In this document: positions 19,263 through 26,968 of the stretch, piece by piece
Position numbering within the stretch: the stretch's first letter is position 1
Layout: every line of letters starts with the position of its first letter
DNA from: Streptomyces iranensis
GTDB taxonomy: Bacteria > Actinomycetota > Actinomycetes > Streptomycetales > Streptomycetaceae
NCBI RefSeq assembly: GCF_017874715.1
Contig: NZ_JAGGLR010000018.1
Coordinates: 186,001-250,000, forward strand
Length of the DNA stretch: 64,000 bases
Direction: 5' to 3'
Notes under the pieces: generated by a model
What the model was told of the DNA's origin: nothing
Databases searched by the model: none
Seen by the model: only the letters and a program-made list of their open reading frames with translations
Position numbers and translations under genes: made by a program

Positions 19263-20534
19263 CTATGAGCGGCGCCCCACCGCGTCCGGGTCGTCCACCG
19301 CCTCTCGCGGCTCCTCCGCCACACCATCGCCCCCGCCCTCGACCGCCGCAGCGGCAGCGGGCTCGCGGCGCCCCGCCAGCCGGGCCGTGACCCGCCGGGC
19401 GACGGGCTCGGTCCAGCGGGCGGTGAGCGGGCCCAGGACCACCAGGATCAGGACGTACGCCGTGGCCAGCGGGCCGAGCGACGGTTCGATACCAGCCGTG
19501 ACGGCGAGCCCCGCGATGACGATCGAGAACTCGCCCCGGGCCACCAGCGTGCCGCCCGCCCGCCAGCGGCCCCGGGCCGAGATCCCGGCCCGCCGTGCCG
19601 CCCAGTAGCCGGTGGCGATCTTCGTACCTGCGGTGAGGACGGCCAGCGTCATGGCGGGCAGCAGCACCGGGGGAATGCTGGCCGGGTCCGTGTGCAAGCC
19701 GAAGAAGACGAAGAACACGGCGGCGAACAGATCTCGCAGCGGGCTGAGCAGAAGGTGCGTACCCTCGGCGACCTCCCCGGACAGGGCGATGCCCACCAGG
19801 AACGCGCCGACGGCCGCCGACACCTGGAGTTGCTGGGCGATCCCCGCCACCAGCAGCGTCAGCCCGAGCACCACCAGCAGCAGCTTCTCGGGGTCGTCGC
19901 TGGAGACGAAGCGGGAGATGTGACGTCCGTAGCGGACGGCCAGGAACAGCACCAGACCGGCCACGCCGAGGGCGATGGCCAGGGTGACGCTGCCCGCCGC
20001 CAGGCCCGCACCGGCCAGCAGGGCGGTGACGATCGGCAGATAGACGGCCATCGCCAGGTCCTCGAGGACGAGGATGCTGAGGATCACCGGGGTCTCGCGG
20101 TTGCCGAGCCGGCCCAGATCGCCGAGCACCTTGGCGATGACGCCGGAGGAGGAGATCCAGGTGACACCGGCCAGCACGACGGCGGCCACCGGCCCCCACC
20201 CCAGCAGCAGAGCCATGACGGCGCCGGGCAGGGCGTTGAGCACCGCGTCGACGAGCCCGGCCGGGTATTGGGTCTTGAGATTGCTGACCAGGTCGCTGGC
20301 GGTGTACTCCAGCCCGAGCATCAGCAGCAGCAGGATGACGCCGATCTCGGCGCCGGTCGCGACGAACTCCTCGCTGGCTCCCAGCGGCAGCAGCCCACCC
20401 TCGCCGAAGGCCAGTCCGGCCAGCAGATACAGCGGGATCGGGGAGAACTGGAGCCGCCCGGCGAGCCGCCCCAGCAGCCCGAGGACCAGGATGACCGCAC
20501 CGAACTCGATCAGAAAGACGGCAGACGAATGCAT
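19263..20534 (-). CDS. Cation/proton antiporter (CPA2/KefB-type membrane domain)
   Basis: 423 residues with about 12 hydrophobic helices starting FLIEFGAVILVLGLLGRL and FSPIPLYLLAGLAFG, as in Kef/CPA2 antiporters. The ion-site region ITWISSSGVIAKVL and LVLEDLAMAVYLPI contains the conserved Asp. The tail after residue 385 is Ala/Glu-rich and cytosolic, with no RCK domain fused. The regulatory RCK_C protein is encoded immediately upstream, 4 bp away, so the pair forms a two-component K+ or Na+/H+ antiporter like B. subtilis KhtU with KhtT, or Streptomyces CpeB with CpeA. Which ion it carries cannot be told. Confidence 0.88.
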   Translation of the reverse strand: MHSSAVFLIEFGAVILVLGLLGRLAGRLQFSPIPLYLLAGLAFGEGGLLPLGASEEFVATGAEIGVILLLLMLGLEYTASDLVSNLKTQYPAGLVDAVLNALPGAVMALLLGWGPVAAVVLAGVTWISSSGVIAKVLGDLGRLGNRETPVILSILVLEDLAMAVYLPIVTALLAGAGLAAGSVTLAIALGVAGLVLFLAVRYGRHISRFVSSDDPEKLLLVVLGLTLLVAGIAQQLQVSAAVGAFLVGIALSGEVAEGTHLLLSPLRDLFAAVFFVFFGLHTDPASIPPVLLPAMTLAVLTAGTKIATGYWAARRAGISARGRWRAGGTLVARGEFSIVIAGLAVTAGIEPSLGPLATAYVLILVVLGPLTARWTEPVARRVTARLAGRREPAAAAAVEGGGDGVAEEPREAVDDPDAVGRRS

Positions 20535-20538
20535 GGGC

Positions 20539-21009
20539 TCACTCCCGCCCGAGTATCGCCGCGGCCGTCTCCACGCCCTCGCGGGTGCCGATCACGATCA
20601 GCTCGTCCCCACCGGCCAGCCGGAAGGCGGGGGTCGGGGAGGGGATCGCCTCCGCCCTGCGCAGTACGGCCACGATCGAGACACCGGTCTCCGTCCGCAT
20701 CCGCGTCTCGCCCAGCACCCTCCCGTTCCAGTACGACGTGGACGACAGCTCGATCCGCTCGGCCACCAGTCCCAGCTCGGTGGTGGACAGCAGATTCGGG
20801 CTGTGATGACTTGGCATCAGAACCCCGACGAGCGCCTCCGCTTCCCCTGGGGTCAGCCTGGTGGACAGGGCACACTCATCGGGATCCTCCTTCCGGTACG
20901 CACTCAGCGTCCGTCCGCCGTCGCGATGTGCGATGACCGAAAGCCGCCTGCTCTCTCGTGTCGTCAGGTCGTAGCGAACCCCGATGCCGGGCAATGGCGT
21001 ACTGCTCAT
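20539..21009 (-). CDS. RCK_C (TrkA-C) regulatory subunit of the antiporter, CpeA/KhtT-like
   Basis: 156 residues from the ATG at 21009 (MSSTPLPGIGVRYDLTTRES), which is where family members start; the frame remains open to 21039. The N-terminal half (GIGVRYDLTTRESRRLSVIAHRDG) is the KhtT-type N domain. Residues about 85-155 (SSTSYWNGRVLGETRMRTETGVSIVAVLR ... FRLAGGDELIVIGTREG) form a TrkA-C/RCK_C domain. In B. subtilis and in Streptomyces such domains bind c-di-AMP and control the partner antiporter; binding here is inferred from the family. The antiporter gene follows after 4 bp. Confidence 0.85.
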   Translation of the reverse strand: MSSTPLPGIGVRYDLTTRESRRLSVIAHRDGGRTLSAYRKEDPDECALSTRLTPGEAEALVGVLMPSHHSPNLLSTTELGLVAERIELSSTSYWNGRVLGETRMRTETGVSIVAVLRRAEAIPSPTPAFRLAGGDELIVIGTREGVETAAAILGRE

Positions 21010-21188
21010 GCGCGGAGCGCCCACAATCATCCCTCTCATCGCTCGATTCTTGTGCCACCCTAACGAATGGCAAAGAATTGGTAATGACGGCAGGTGTGCG
21101 AGGGTGCGATGGGACGATGCCGACCGCGTATGGGTGGGGCCGCCATCGACCTACGAAGAGGATGGTGCCCAGAGGAGGGGTGGTGCCC

Positions 21189-21611
21189 ATGATCGAGTGG
21201 AGGCGGCTCAGCACCGGGATCAGGCCAGTCCCCGATCCGGTCGCCACTCCCGTCATCTGGGGCGGGGCCTCCCTGGGCGCGCTGGTACTGGTGGCGACCC
21301 TGAACTTCCTCGGTGGCCACGGCCGCCCGATGTTCGCCCTGGTCGCGCTCTCGCTGCTGGCCGCTGTGCTGGGGCTGTGCGCACGATTCGTCGCGGCGCC
21401 CGGTACGGCGGGGCTGTGCTGGCTGTTCCTCAACGGCTTCGCCATTCCGCCCGCGGGGCAGCTCTCCTGGGCGGGCGGCCGCGACGCCCGCTGGCTCGCC
21501 TGTCTCCTGGCGGCGGCCGTCGCGGGCACCGCGCTCGCCCGCGTCGTCAACGCTCGGGCGGGATACCGCCGCATCAGCCCGCTCGGCCGCCGTCCGGGAT
21601 CGCGGGAGTGA
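21189..21611 (+). CDS. Small integral membrane protein of unknown function
   Basis: 140 residues, with AGGAGG ending 10 nt upstream of the ATG at 21189 (a GTG at 21183 in frame is an alternative). Four hydrophobic segments (residues about 22-42, 48-68, 70-90, 100-120) alternate with short polar loops; the C-terminus is Arg-rich. The pattern resembles the DUF4118-like/histidine-kinase membrane modules, but no catalytic domain follows. It faces away from the RCK_C gene, sharing its promoter region (21010-21188). Confidence 0.65.
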   Translation: MIEWRRLSTGIRPVPDPVATPVIWGGASLGALVLVATLNFLGGHGRPMFALVALSLLAAVLGLCARFVAAPGTAGLCWLFLNGFAIPPAGQLSWAGGRDARWLACLLAAAVAGTALARVVNARAGYRRISPLGRRPGSRE

Positions 21612-21728
21612 GGTGACCGGTCCGCGGTCGTAGGTCCCACGGCCGTGGGGAGGCCCGGCGCGCGGCCGATGCCCCGGCGGCGGCCCCGTCCCTAGGCTCG
21701 GGGCGCGGCCCGGCGATCACGGTGCCGT

Positions 21729-21820
21729 CGATGCGTGCCCCACGACGAAGTCGATGCGTTCCCCACGACGAAGTCGATGCGTTCCCCACGACGAAGTCGA
21801 TGCGTTCCCTACGGCAAAGG
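21729..21820 (+). repeat. Four 23-bp tandem repeats leading into the VOC gene
   Basis: The unit CGATGCGTTCCCCACGACGA (20 of 23 bp) starts at 21729, 21752, 21775 and 21798. The last copy diverges into the ribosome binding site (AAAGGAG) of the VOC gene at 21829, so the array occupies its 5' untranslated or promoter region. Copy number may alter spacing or expression. Confidence 0.9.
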
Positions 21821-21828
21821 AGATACCC

Positions 21829-22239
21829 ATGCCCGCCGACGGTCAGAGCCACATCCGCATCGCCCGCCCCTCGCGCGACCTCGCGGCGGCGGAGCGCTTC
21901 TGGTGTGCGGGGCTGGGCTTGAGCGTGGTGTACCGGGCCGAGGGCGGTGACCGGGCCGGGGAGCACGATCTGCTGATGGTGGGCCGGCCGGACGCCTCCT
22001 GGCATCTGGAGCTCGTCCACGAGGCGGCCCACCCCGTTGAGCCCCGGCCGACCGAGGAGGATCTGCTGGTGATCTACCTCGACGAACCTGTTCCCGAGGA
22101 GCTGGTGGACCGCCTGACCCAGCACGGCGGCACCCGTGTCACCGCCCCCAATCCGTACTGGAACGAATGGGGTGTCACCGTCGAGGACCCGGACGGCTAC
22201 CGCCTGGTGCTGTGCCGTCGCGGCTGGTCGAATTCCTGA
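21829..22239 (+). CDS. VOC (glyoxalase/bleomycin-resistance fold) protein
   Basis: 136 residues from the ATG at 21829, with AAAGGAG 7 nt upstream. The two beta-alpha-beta-beta-beta modules are visible: IRIARPSRDLAAAERFWCAGLGLSVVY, then LELVHE, and VTVEDPDGYRLVLC at the end. The usual metal-binding Glu in the last strand is replaced by a hydrophobic residue (YRLVLC), so it may bind a ligand rather than act as a metal-dependent lyase. Substrate unknown; stand-alone gene. Confidence 0.85.
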   Translation: MPADGQSHIRIARPSRDLAAAERFWCAGLGLSVVYRAEGGDRAGEHDLLMVGRPDASWHLELVHEAAHPVEPRPTEEDLLVIYLDEPVPEELVDRLTQHGGTRVTAPNPYWNEWGVTVEDPDGYRLVLCRRGWSNS

Positions 22240-22274
22240 GGCACCGAGGCTTCCCAGGCCCCAGGCCCAAGCCC

Positions 22275-22545
22275 CAGGGCCATCGCGCTGCGGGGCGTCC
22301 GGCGGACCACGCGGCGGAGCCGCGTACCAGTGCTTTCCCCTCCCCGCCCCTTCCCGATACCAGGGGCTCCGCCCCTGGACCCCGGAGTTAAGGGGCGAAG
22401 CCCCACCACGCGGCGGAGCCGCGTACCGATGCTCCGGGAAGGGGCGGAGTCCCGATCCGGGGTCTGGGGCGGGACCCCCACGCGGCGGAGCCGCATGTCG
22501 TCAGGTGCCGGGAAGGGGCGGGGAGGGGGCAGTCTGCCGCGGACA
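22275..22545. repeat. Nested palindromic repeat block
   Basis: Intergenic DNA (22240-22548) made almost wholly of repeated palindromes. Three copies of GCGGCGGAGCCGC (itself a 5-bp stem) sit at about 22312, 22422 and 22483. GGGCTCCGCCCCTGGACCCC runs from 22364 and CGCCCCTTCCCG precedes it. The 22-bp stretch 22364-22385 recurs exactly at 52990-53011 and 58844-58865 inside PKS coding sequence. No ORF is supported here. Confidence 0.85.
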
Positions 22546-22548
22546 CCG

Positions 22549-23571
22549 CTAGTGCGGCATCGTCAGGACCGCCACACCGTTGACGCGGTCGGCGGCGAGG
22601 TCGTCGAGGGCGGCGTCGGCCCGGTCGAAGGGGTACGGCGTGACCGTGGCGCTGATCCGGTGCTCGGCGGCCGCGGCGAGGAATTCACGCCCGTCCTCGC
22701 GGGTGTTGGCGGTGACGCTGCGGACGGTGCGTTCGCGGAAGAGGTGCCGCTCGTAGTCGAGTGACGGGATGTCGGTGAGGTAGATCCCGGCGATGCTGAG
22801 TGTGCCGCCCGCGTCCAGGGATTCCAGGGCGACCGGGACCAGTTCGCCCACCGGGGCGAAGAGGATGGCGGCGTCGAGCGGCTCGGGCGGGCGGTCGTAG
22901 GCATCGTTCGCGGAGGCGGCGCCGAGGTCCAGGGCGAGCGCGCGGGCGGCGGGTGAGCGGGTCAGGACGTGGACGACGGCGCCCTGCGCGATGGCGACCT
23001 GGGCGGTGAGGTGTGCCGAGCCGCCGAAGCCGTAGATGCCGAGCCGGCCGCCCGGCGGGAGGTCGGCCCGGCGCAGCGCGCGGTAGCCGATGATCCCGGC
23101 GCACAGCAGCGGGGCGAGCTCCTCGTCGCTGTATCCGGAGGGCAGCTCATAGGTGTAGGCCGCCGGTACGGTGACGTACTCGGCGTAGCCGCCGTCCGCG
23201 TCCCAGCCGGTGTACTCGGAGGACGGGCACAGGTTCTCCTGGCCCCGGAGGCAGTAGCGGCAGCGGCCGCAGGTGCGCCGCAGCCAGGGGACCCCTAGGC
23301 GGATTCCGGGGCCGGGGCCGTGCGCCCGTGAGCCCGCCGCGACGACCTCGCCGACCGCCTCGTGACCGGGGACGACGGGGCTGCGGTGCGGGGGCAGATC
23401 GCCATCGCGGACATGCAGATCGGTGCGGCAGACGCCACAGGCCCGGACCCGGACCAGCAGCTCGTCCTCCGCCGGGCGCGGAACCGGCAGCTCCACCTGC
23501 TCGATCCGGCCCGGGGCGGGGACCACCCATGCCCGCATGGTCGCCGGAAGGTCGACGTTCGCGTCCGTCAC
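22549..23571 (-). CDS. Zinc-dependent alcohol dehydrogenase
   Basis: 340 residues from a GTG at 23571 (VTDANVDLPATMRAW); the ATG at 23538 is a second option. It is an MDR-family protein. Catalytic zinc ligands are in ACGVCRTDLH and VPGHEAVGEV; the structural zinc is held by CGRCRYCLRGQENLC. The Rossmann motif is GIYGFGGSAHLTAQVA (GxGxxG variant), and NAD(P)H oxidation or reduction of an alcohol/aldehyde is expected. The closest type is the AdhA/YahK-like zinc-binding alcohol dehydrogenases. It is a single gene whose 3' end abuts the palindromic block. Confidence 0.9.
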   Translation of the reverse strand: MTDANVDLPATMRAWVVPAPGRIEQVELPVPRPAEDELLVRVRACGVCRTDLHVRDGDLPPHRSPVVPGHEAVGEVVAAGSRAHGPGPGIRLGVPWLRRTCGRCRYCLRGQENLCPSSEYTGWDADGGYAEYVTVPAAYTYELPSGYSDEELAPLLCAGIIGYRALRRADLPPGGRLGIYGFGGSAHLTAQVAIAQGAVVHVLTRSPAARALALDLGAASANDAYDRPPEPLDAAILFAPVGELVPVALESLDAGGTLSIAGIYLTDIPSLDYERHLFRERTVRSVTANTREDGREFLAAAAEHRISATVTPYPFDRADAALDDLAADRVNGVAVLTMPH

Positions 23572-23683
23572 CTCGCCAACGTAACGCCGTGGGCACCGTG
23601 GCGACCGTAAGGCACGCGTTGCGGCCATGCGGCGCCAAAAAGGGAAGAGATACGGCCGGAAACTGCCAACCGCGTGCCGATGC

Positions 23684-23741
23684 GATCAGGCCGAGGTGCC
23701 GTCCACGGCGTTGATCAGGCCGAGGTGCCGTCCATGGCGTT
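23684..23741. repeat. 29-bp tandem duplication of the mbtH 3' end
   Basis: GATCAGGCCGAGGTGCCGTC (20 of 29 bp) occurs at 23684 and again at 23713, with a single-base difference in the unit. The second copy contains the MbtH stop codon and last codons; the first is an untranslated copy just downstream. Confidence 0.85.
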
Positions 23742-23933
23742 GATCAGGCTCGTGGGGCGCATATCGGTCCAGTGCTCATTGATGTAGTCCAGGCACGCCT
23801 GGCGGCCGTCCTCACTGTGGGCGACCGTCCAGCCCGCGGGGACCTCGGCGAAGGCCGGCCACAGTGAGTGCTGCCCTTCCTCGTTGACGAGCACGAGATA
23901 GCGGCCGTCGGGGTTCTCGAAGGGGTTGCTCAT
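23715..23933 (-). CDS. Orphan MbtH-like protein
   Basis: 72 residues, full length for the family: MSNPFENPDGRYLVLVNEEG, HSLWPAFAEVPAGWTV and the Trp residues of the NRPS-docking face are all present, ending with WTDMRPTSL. MbtH proteins bind and activate NRPS adenylation domains. No NRPS gene lies in the window, so this copy must serve an enzyme encoded elsewhere or be left over. Its 3' end is tandemly duplicated. A ribosome site GAGGAG lies just upstream. Confidence 0.93.
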   Translation of the reverse strand: MSNPFENPDGRYLVLVNEEGQHSLWPAFAEVPAGWTVAHSEDGRQACLDYINEHWTDMRPTSLINAMDGTSA

Positions 23934-24103
23934 CGCTGGTCTCCTCGCTCACGGTCGGCGTCGACGAGCTTGACGGTACCGGCAGGGCGCGGGCACCCGC
24001 GGAGGGGTTCCCGGGGGCCTGGGGAAAAGCCTGGGATACGGAAAATGGCACCTTCCTGACGGAATTCGGGGTTCCGGGGTGACCCTCGCCTACGGTCCGC
24101 GGC

Positions 24104-25192
24104 ATGGTCGCGTCCGCCAGAACCGAGCCCAGGGGCTCCATGGCAATGGAGCTCACCGTCGGCGACCCCGCGCTCACGGCCCGGCTGGAACGTGGAATGG
24201 ACGCCTCGGAGGAGCGGCTGCGCGCTCTCGCCGCCGAGGCCCAGGACCCATGTGTCGCCGAAGTCGCCGGACATCTCTTCGGCCCCGGCGGCAAGCGGCT
24301 GCGCCCGCTCCTGGCGCTGGTGGGCGCGGAGTTCGGCGAGCGCGCCCCGTCCAGCGCCGGCCCACCCGCCGTCGACCCGTCCCCCGCCGTGGGGGCCGCC
24401 GGCCCATCCCCCGCCGTGGAGGCCGCCGCCCTGGCCGAGTTGGTGCACGTCGCCTCGCTGTACCACGACGACGTCATGGACCAGGCCCGCACCCGGCGCG
24501 GAGTCCCCAGCGTCAACGCCCGCTGGGGCAACACCACCGCCGTCCTCGCGGGCAATTGGCTGCTGTCGAAGGCGGCCCAGCTCGCCGCGGAACTCGGCCC
24601 GGAGACCATACGGTTGCAGTCCAAGGTCACCAATCGGCTGATCATGGGGCAGATACGGGAACTCGTCGGCCCCTCGGACGACGACGATCCGCTCTCCCAC
24701 TACTTCACCGTGGTGGCCGGGAAGTCGGCCGCGCTGATCGCCATGGCGCTGCAGCTGGGGGCGGTACGGACGAGTGCCCCGGAGCATGTCGTCCAGTCGC
24801 TCGCCGAATACGGGGAACATCTGGGCATCGCGTTCCAGATATCCGACGACATCCTCGACATCACCTCCACCTCCGAGGTCTCCGGCAAGGAACAGGGCAA
24901 GGATCTCGCGATCGGGGTCGCCAGCCTCCCGGTGCTGCTGGCGCTGGCCGACGAGCGGCCGGAGGCAGGTGAGTTGCGCACCCTGCTGACCGCTGCCACC
25001 GCGGGCCCGGAGGGCGCCGGGCTGCCGACGGCCGTCGCGCTGCTGCACCGCTGCGGGGCGCTGGCGGAGGCGCGCACGGTGATGCACGCCCGGCTGCTGC
25101 GCGCCCGGACCGCGGCGAACGGACTGCCGGACGGTCCGGCGACCCGGGTTCTGCACGCGCTGTGCGACTTCGTGGCGCGCCGCGATCACTGA
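24104..25192 (+). CDS. Trans-polyprenyl diphosphate synthase
   Basis: 362 residues; ATG at 24104, with internal Met13/Met15 as alternatives. GGKRLRP (62-68), the first Asp-rich motif DDVMD (122-126) and the second DDILD (248-252) are intact. It should therefore condense isopentenyl diphosphate onto an allylic primer, probably making a C35-C45 chain for menaquinone. An insertion of about 20 residues (SSAGPPAVDPSPAVGAAGPS) precedes the first Asp-rich helix and looks like a short internal tandem duplication in a surface loop. The 3' end, including the stop, is duplicated four times (25-bp unit). No other isoprenoid gene is adjacent. Confidence 0.9.
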   Translation: MVASARTEPRGSMAMELTVGDPALTARLERGMDASEERLRALAAEAQDPCVAEVAGHLFGPGGKRLRPLLALVGAEFGERAPSSAGPPAVDPSPAVGAAGPSPAVEAAALAELVHVASLYHDDVMDQARTRRGVPSVNARWGNTTAVLAGNWLLSKAAQLAAELGPETIRLQSKVTNRLIMGQIRELVGPSDDDDPLSHYFTVVAGKSAALIAMALQLGAVRTSAPEHVVQSLAEYGEHLGIAFQISDDILDITSTSEVSGKEQGKDLAIGVASLPVLLALADERPEAGELRTLLTAATAGPEGAGLPTAVALLHRCGALAEARTVMHARLLRARTAANGLPDGPATRVLHALCDFVARRDH

Positions 25193-25283
25193 CGGACTCC
25201 TCCGCCGCGATCACTGACGGGCTCCTCCGCCGGGATCGCTGACGGGCCCCTCCGTCGGGATCGCTGACGGCCCCCTCCGTAAG
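25184..25283. repeat. Four 25-bp tandem repeats at the 3' end of the polyprenyl synthase gene
   Basis: The unit GATCACTGACGGACTCCTCC (20 of 25 bp) starts at 25184, 25209, 25234 and 25259, with a few substitutions. The first copy contains the stop codon of the synthase gene. Each copy repeats the in-frame TGA, so it does not extend the protein. Confidence 0.88.
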
Positions 25284-25376
25284 GCCCTCATACATCCCCC
25301 ACTGGCCTCCCCGGTCCGCTTCTCCCTCGTCAGCCCCGATCGGCCGGTGTCCGCGTCACGACGTAATCTGAGCCCT

Positions 25377-25883
25377 ATGGGCAGCTCACGGTCGGATGTG
25401 GTGCATGAGCCCATCGACCCCGATACCGGCCCGGTCCCGCCCGCCCGGCACAGCCCGTGGCGAGGGCAGGGCCCCGTAGTGGGTGTGGTGGCGGTGGGCG
25501 GCGCACTCGGGGCGACGGCCCGCTACGGCGCGTCGCTGCTGTGGGTGACCCCGCCCAGTGCCTTCCCCTGGACGATCCTGCTGGTCAACGCGGTCGGCTG
25601 CGCGATCATCGGCGTCTTCCTGGTGCTGATCACCGAGATGTGGACGGCCCACCGGCTGATGCGGCCCTTCTTCGGCACCGGTGTGCTCGGCGGCTTCACC
25701 ACCTTCTCGGCGTACGCCGTGGACTTCACCCGGCTGGTCCAGGACGGGCGTATCGCGATCGCCTTCGGCTATCTGCTGGGCACACTCGTGGTGGCGATGA
25801 CGGCTGTATGGGCGGCCATGGCGGCGACCCGGCGCGTCCTCGGTGTGTACGGCGGTGGCCCCGGCAGGAGGGCCGCCCGGTGA
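25377..25883 (+). CDS. crcB: Fluoride channel subunit CrcB/Fluc (first copy)
   Basis: 168 residues from the ATG at 25377. After a 35-residue polar N-terminus come four helices. The conserved NAVGCAIIG and GVLGGFTTFSAY motifs mark the fluoride pore and the central sodium site. It is likely half of a heterodimeric dual-topology channel with the second CrcB two genes downstream. The following DUF190 gene overlaps by 4 bp (GTGA). I looked for a crcB-type fluoride riboswitch upstream and did not see one. Confidence 0.92.
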   Translation: MGSSRSDVVHEPIDPDTGPVPPARHSPWRGQGPVVGVVAVGGALGATARYGASLLWVTPPSAFPWTILLVNAVGCAIIGVFLVLITEMWTAHRLMRPFFGTGVLGGFTTFSAYAVDFTRLVQDGRIAIAFGYLLGTLVVAMTAVWAAMAATRRVLGVYGGGPGRRAAR

Positions 25884-26215
25884 CCGGCGAGCCCGCGCTG
25901 CGGCTGACCGTCTTCATCGGCGAGAACGACACCTGGCACCGCAAACCGCTGTCCGCCGAGATCGTGCACCGCGCCCATCGCGCGGGGCTCGCGGGGGCGA
26001 GCGTGTTCCGCGGTGTCGAGGGGTACGGCTCCTCGTCCCTGATCCACACCTCGCGGCTGCTGTCGCTCGGCGAGGATCTGCCCATGGCCATCGTGATCAT
26101 CGATACGGAGGAGCGAGTGCGGTCCTTCCTGCCCGAGCTGGAGGAGATCGTGGCTGACGGCCTCGTGGTGGTCGACCCGGTCGAGATCGCACACCTCCGG
26201 AGGCGGGCCCGGTGA
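25880..26215 (+). CDS. DUF190 PII-like protein in the fluoride-channel operon
   Basis: 111 residues from a GTG overlapping the crcB stop. RLTVFIGENDTWHRKPLSAEIV and GLAGASVFRGVEGYG are DUF190 signatures; the fold is PII-like, usually a small cytosolic trimer. Its place between two crcB genes with 4-bp overlaps on both sides suggests stoichiometric co-expression and a regulatory role in fluoride export. Exact function unproven. Confidence 0.88.
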   Translation: MTGEPALRLTVFIGENDTWHRKPLSAEIVHRAHRAGLAGASVFRGVEGYGSSSLIHTSRLLSLGEDLPMAIVIIDTEERVRSFLPELEEIVADGLVVVDPVEIAHLRRRAR

Positions 26216-26586
26216 ACTGGCTGCTGGTGATCGCGGGCGGGCTGGTCGGCGCCCCGCTGCGCTATCTGACCGACCGGGCGGTGCAGACACGGCACGACTC
26301 GGTGTTCCCCTGGGGCACGTTCCTGGTCAATATGGTGGGCTGTCTGGTGCTGGGCCTGCTGACCGGCGCGGCGGCGGAGGGAGCGGCGTCCCAGCGGCTG
26401 CAACTGCTGCTGGGCACGGGGCTGTGCGGGGCGCTGACGACGTATTCGACGTTCTCGTACGAGACCCTGCGGCTGGCCGAGGAGGGCGCCCGGCTCTTCG
26501 CCGTGGCGAATGTGGGCTTGAGTCTGGTGGTCGGGGTGGGCGCCGCCTTCGCGGGTACGGGGCTGGCACACGCGATCTGGGGCTGA
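26212..26586 (+). CDS. crcB: Fluoride channel subunit CrcB/Fluc (second copy)
   Basis: 124 residues from a GTG overlapping the DUF190 stop. Four helices; FLVNMVGCLVLG and GLCGALTTYSTFSYE carry the conserved Asn and the TTxSTF pore motif. It pairs with the first copy in opposite topology, as expected for heteromeric Fluc. Last gene of the three-gene operon. Confidence 0.92.
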   Translation: MNWLLVIAGGLVGAPLRYLTDRAVQTRHDSVFPWGTFLVNMVGCLVLGLLTGAAAEGAASQRLQLLLGTGLCGALTTYSTFSYETLRLAEEGARLFAVANVGLSLVVGVGAAFAGTGLAHAIWG

Positions 26587-26628
26587 TCACCAACCCTCAG
26601 CGGCCTGACGGCGCGCCGCCGCCCCGCC

Positions 26629-26949
26629 AGGGGGTGTCCGGCGGATCTTGACGCCTGCGGCGGGCCAGGCGGCGGAGCCGCATATCGGTGCTTCCCCCTC
26701 CCCGCCCCTTCCACAGCATCGATATGCGGCTCCGCCGCGTGGCTGGGGCTCCGCCCCAGACCCCGCTCCTCAAACTCCCCCAGCTACCGCTGGGAGGTGC
26801 CCCCTGGAGGGGCTGGAAGGCGGGGCTTCGCCTCTGGACCCCGGGGTCCAGAGGCGAAGCCTCTGGTGCGGGGAGGGGCGGGGAGGGGCGGGTAGGGGCG
26901 GGTAGGGGAAAGAACCGCCGCAGGCGTCAAGATCCGCCGGACACCCCCT
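26629..26949. repeat. 321-bp MITE-like nested palindrome with 35-bp terminal inverted repeats
   Basis: The ends 26629-26663 and 26915-26949 are perfect 35-bp inverted repeats (starting AGGGGGTGTCCGGCGGATCT). Inside, CGATATGCGGCTCCGCCGC at 26718 is inverted at 26669-26687 (19 bp), and 26825-26860 is a perfect 36-bp palindrome. The 29-bp stretch 26713-26741 recurs exactly at 52960-52988 within PKS coding DNA. No transposase and no clear target duplication. It fills the gap 26587-26968, which has no gene. Confidence 0.85.
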
Positions 26950-26968
26950 AAGGCAGGCCCCCACTCCG

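Noticed and set aside
25184..25283. CRISPR or attachment-site array
   Set aside because: Contiguous 25-bp units without spacers, starting from the stop codon of the gene; a simple tandem duplication.
25193..25376. Fluoride riboswitch upstream of crcB
   Set aside because: No recognisable crcB-motif pseudoknot; the space is taken by tandem repeats and a short promoter region.
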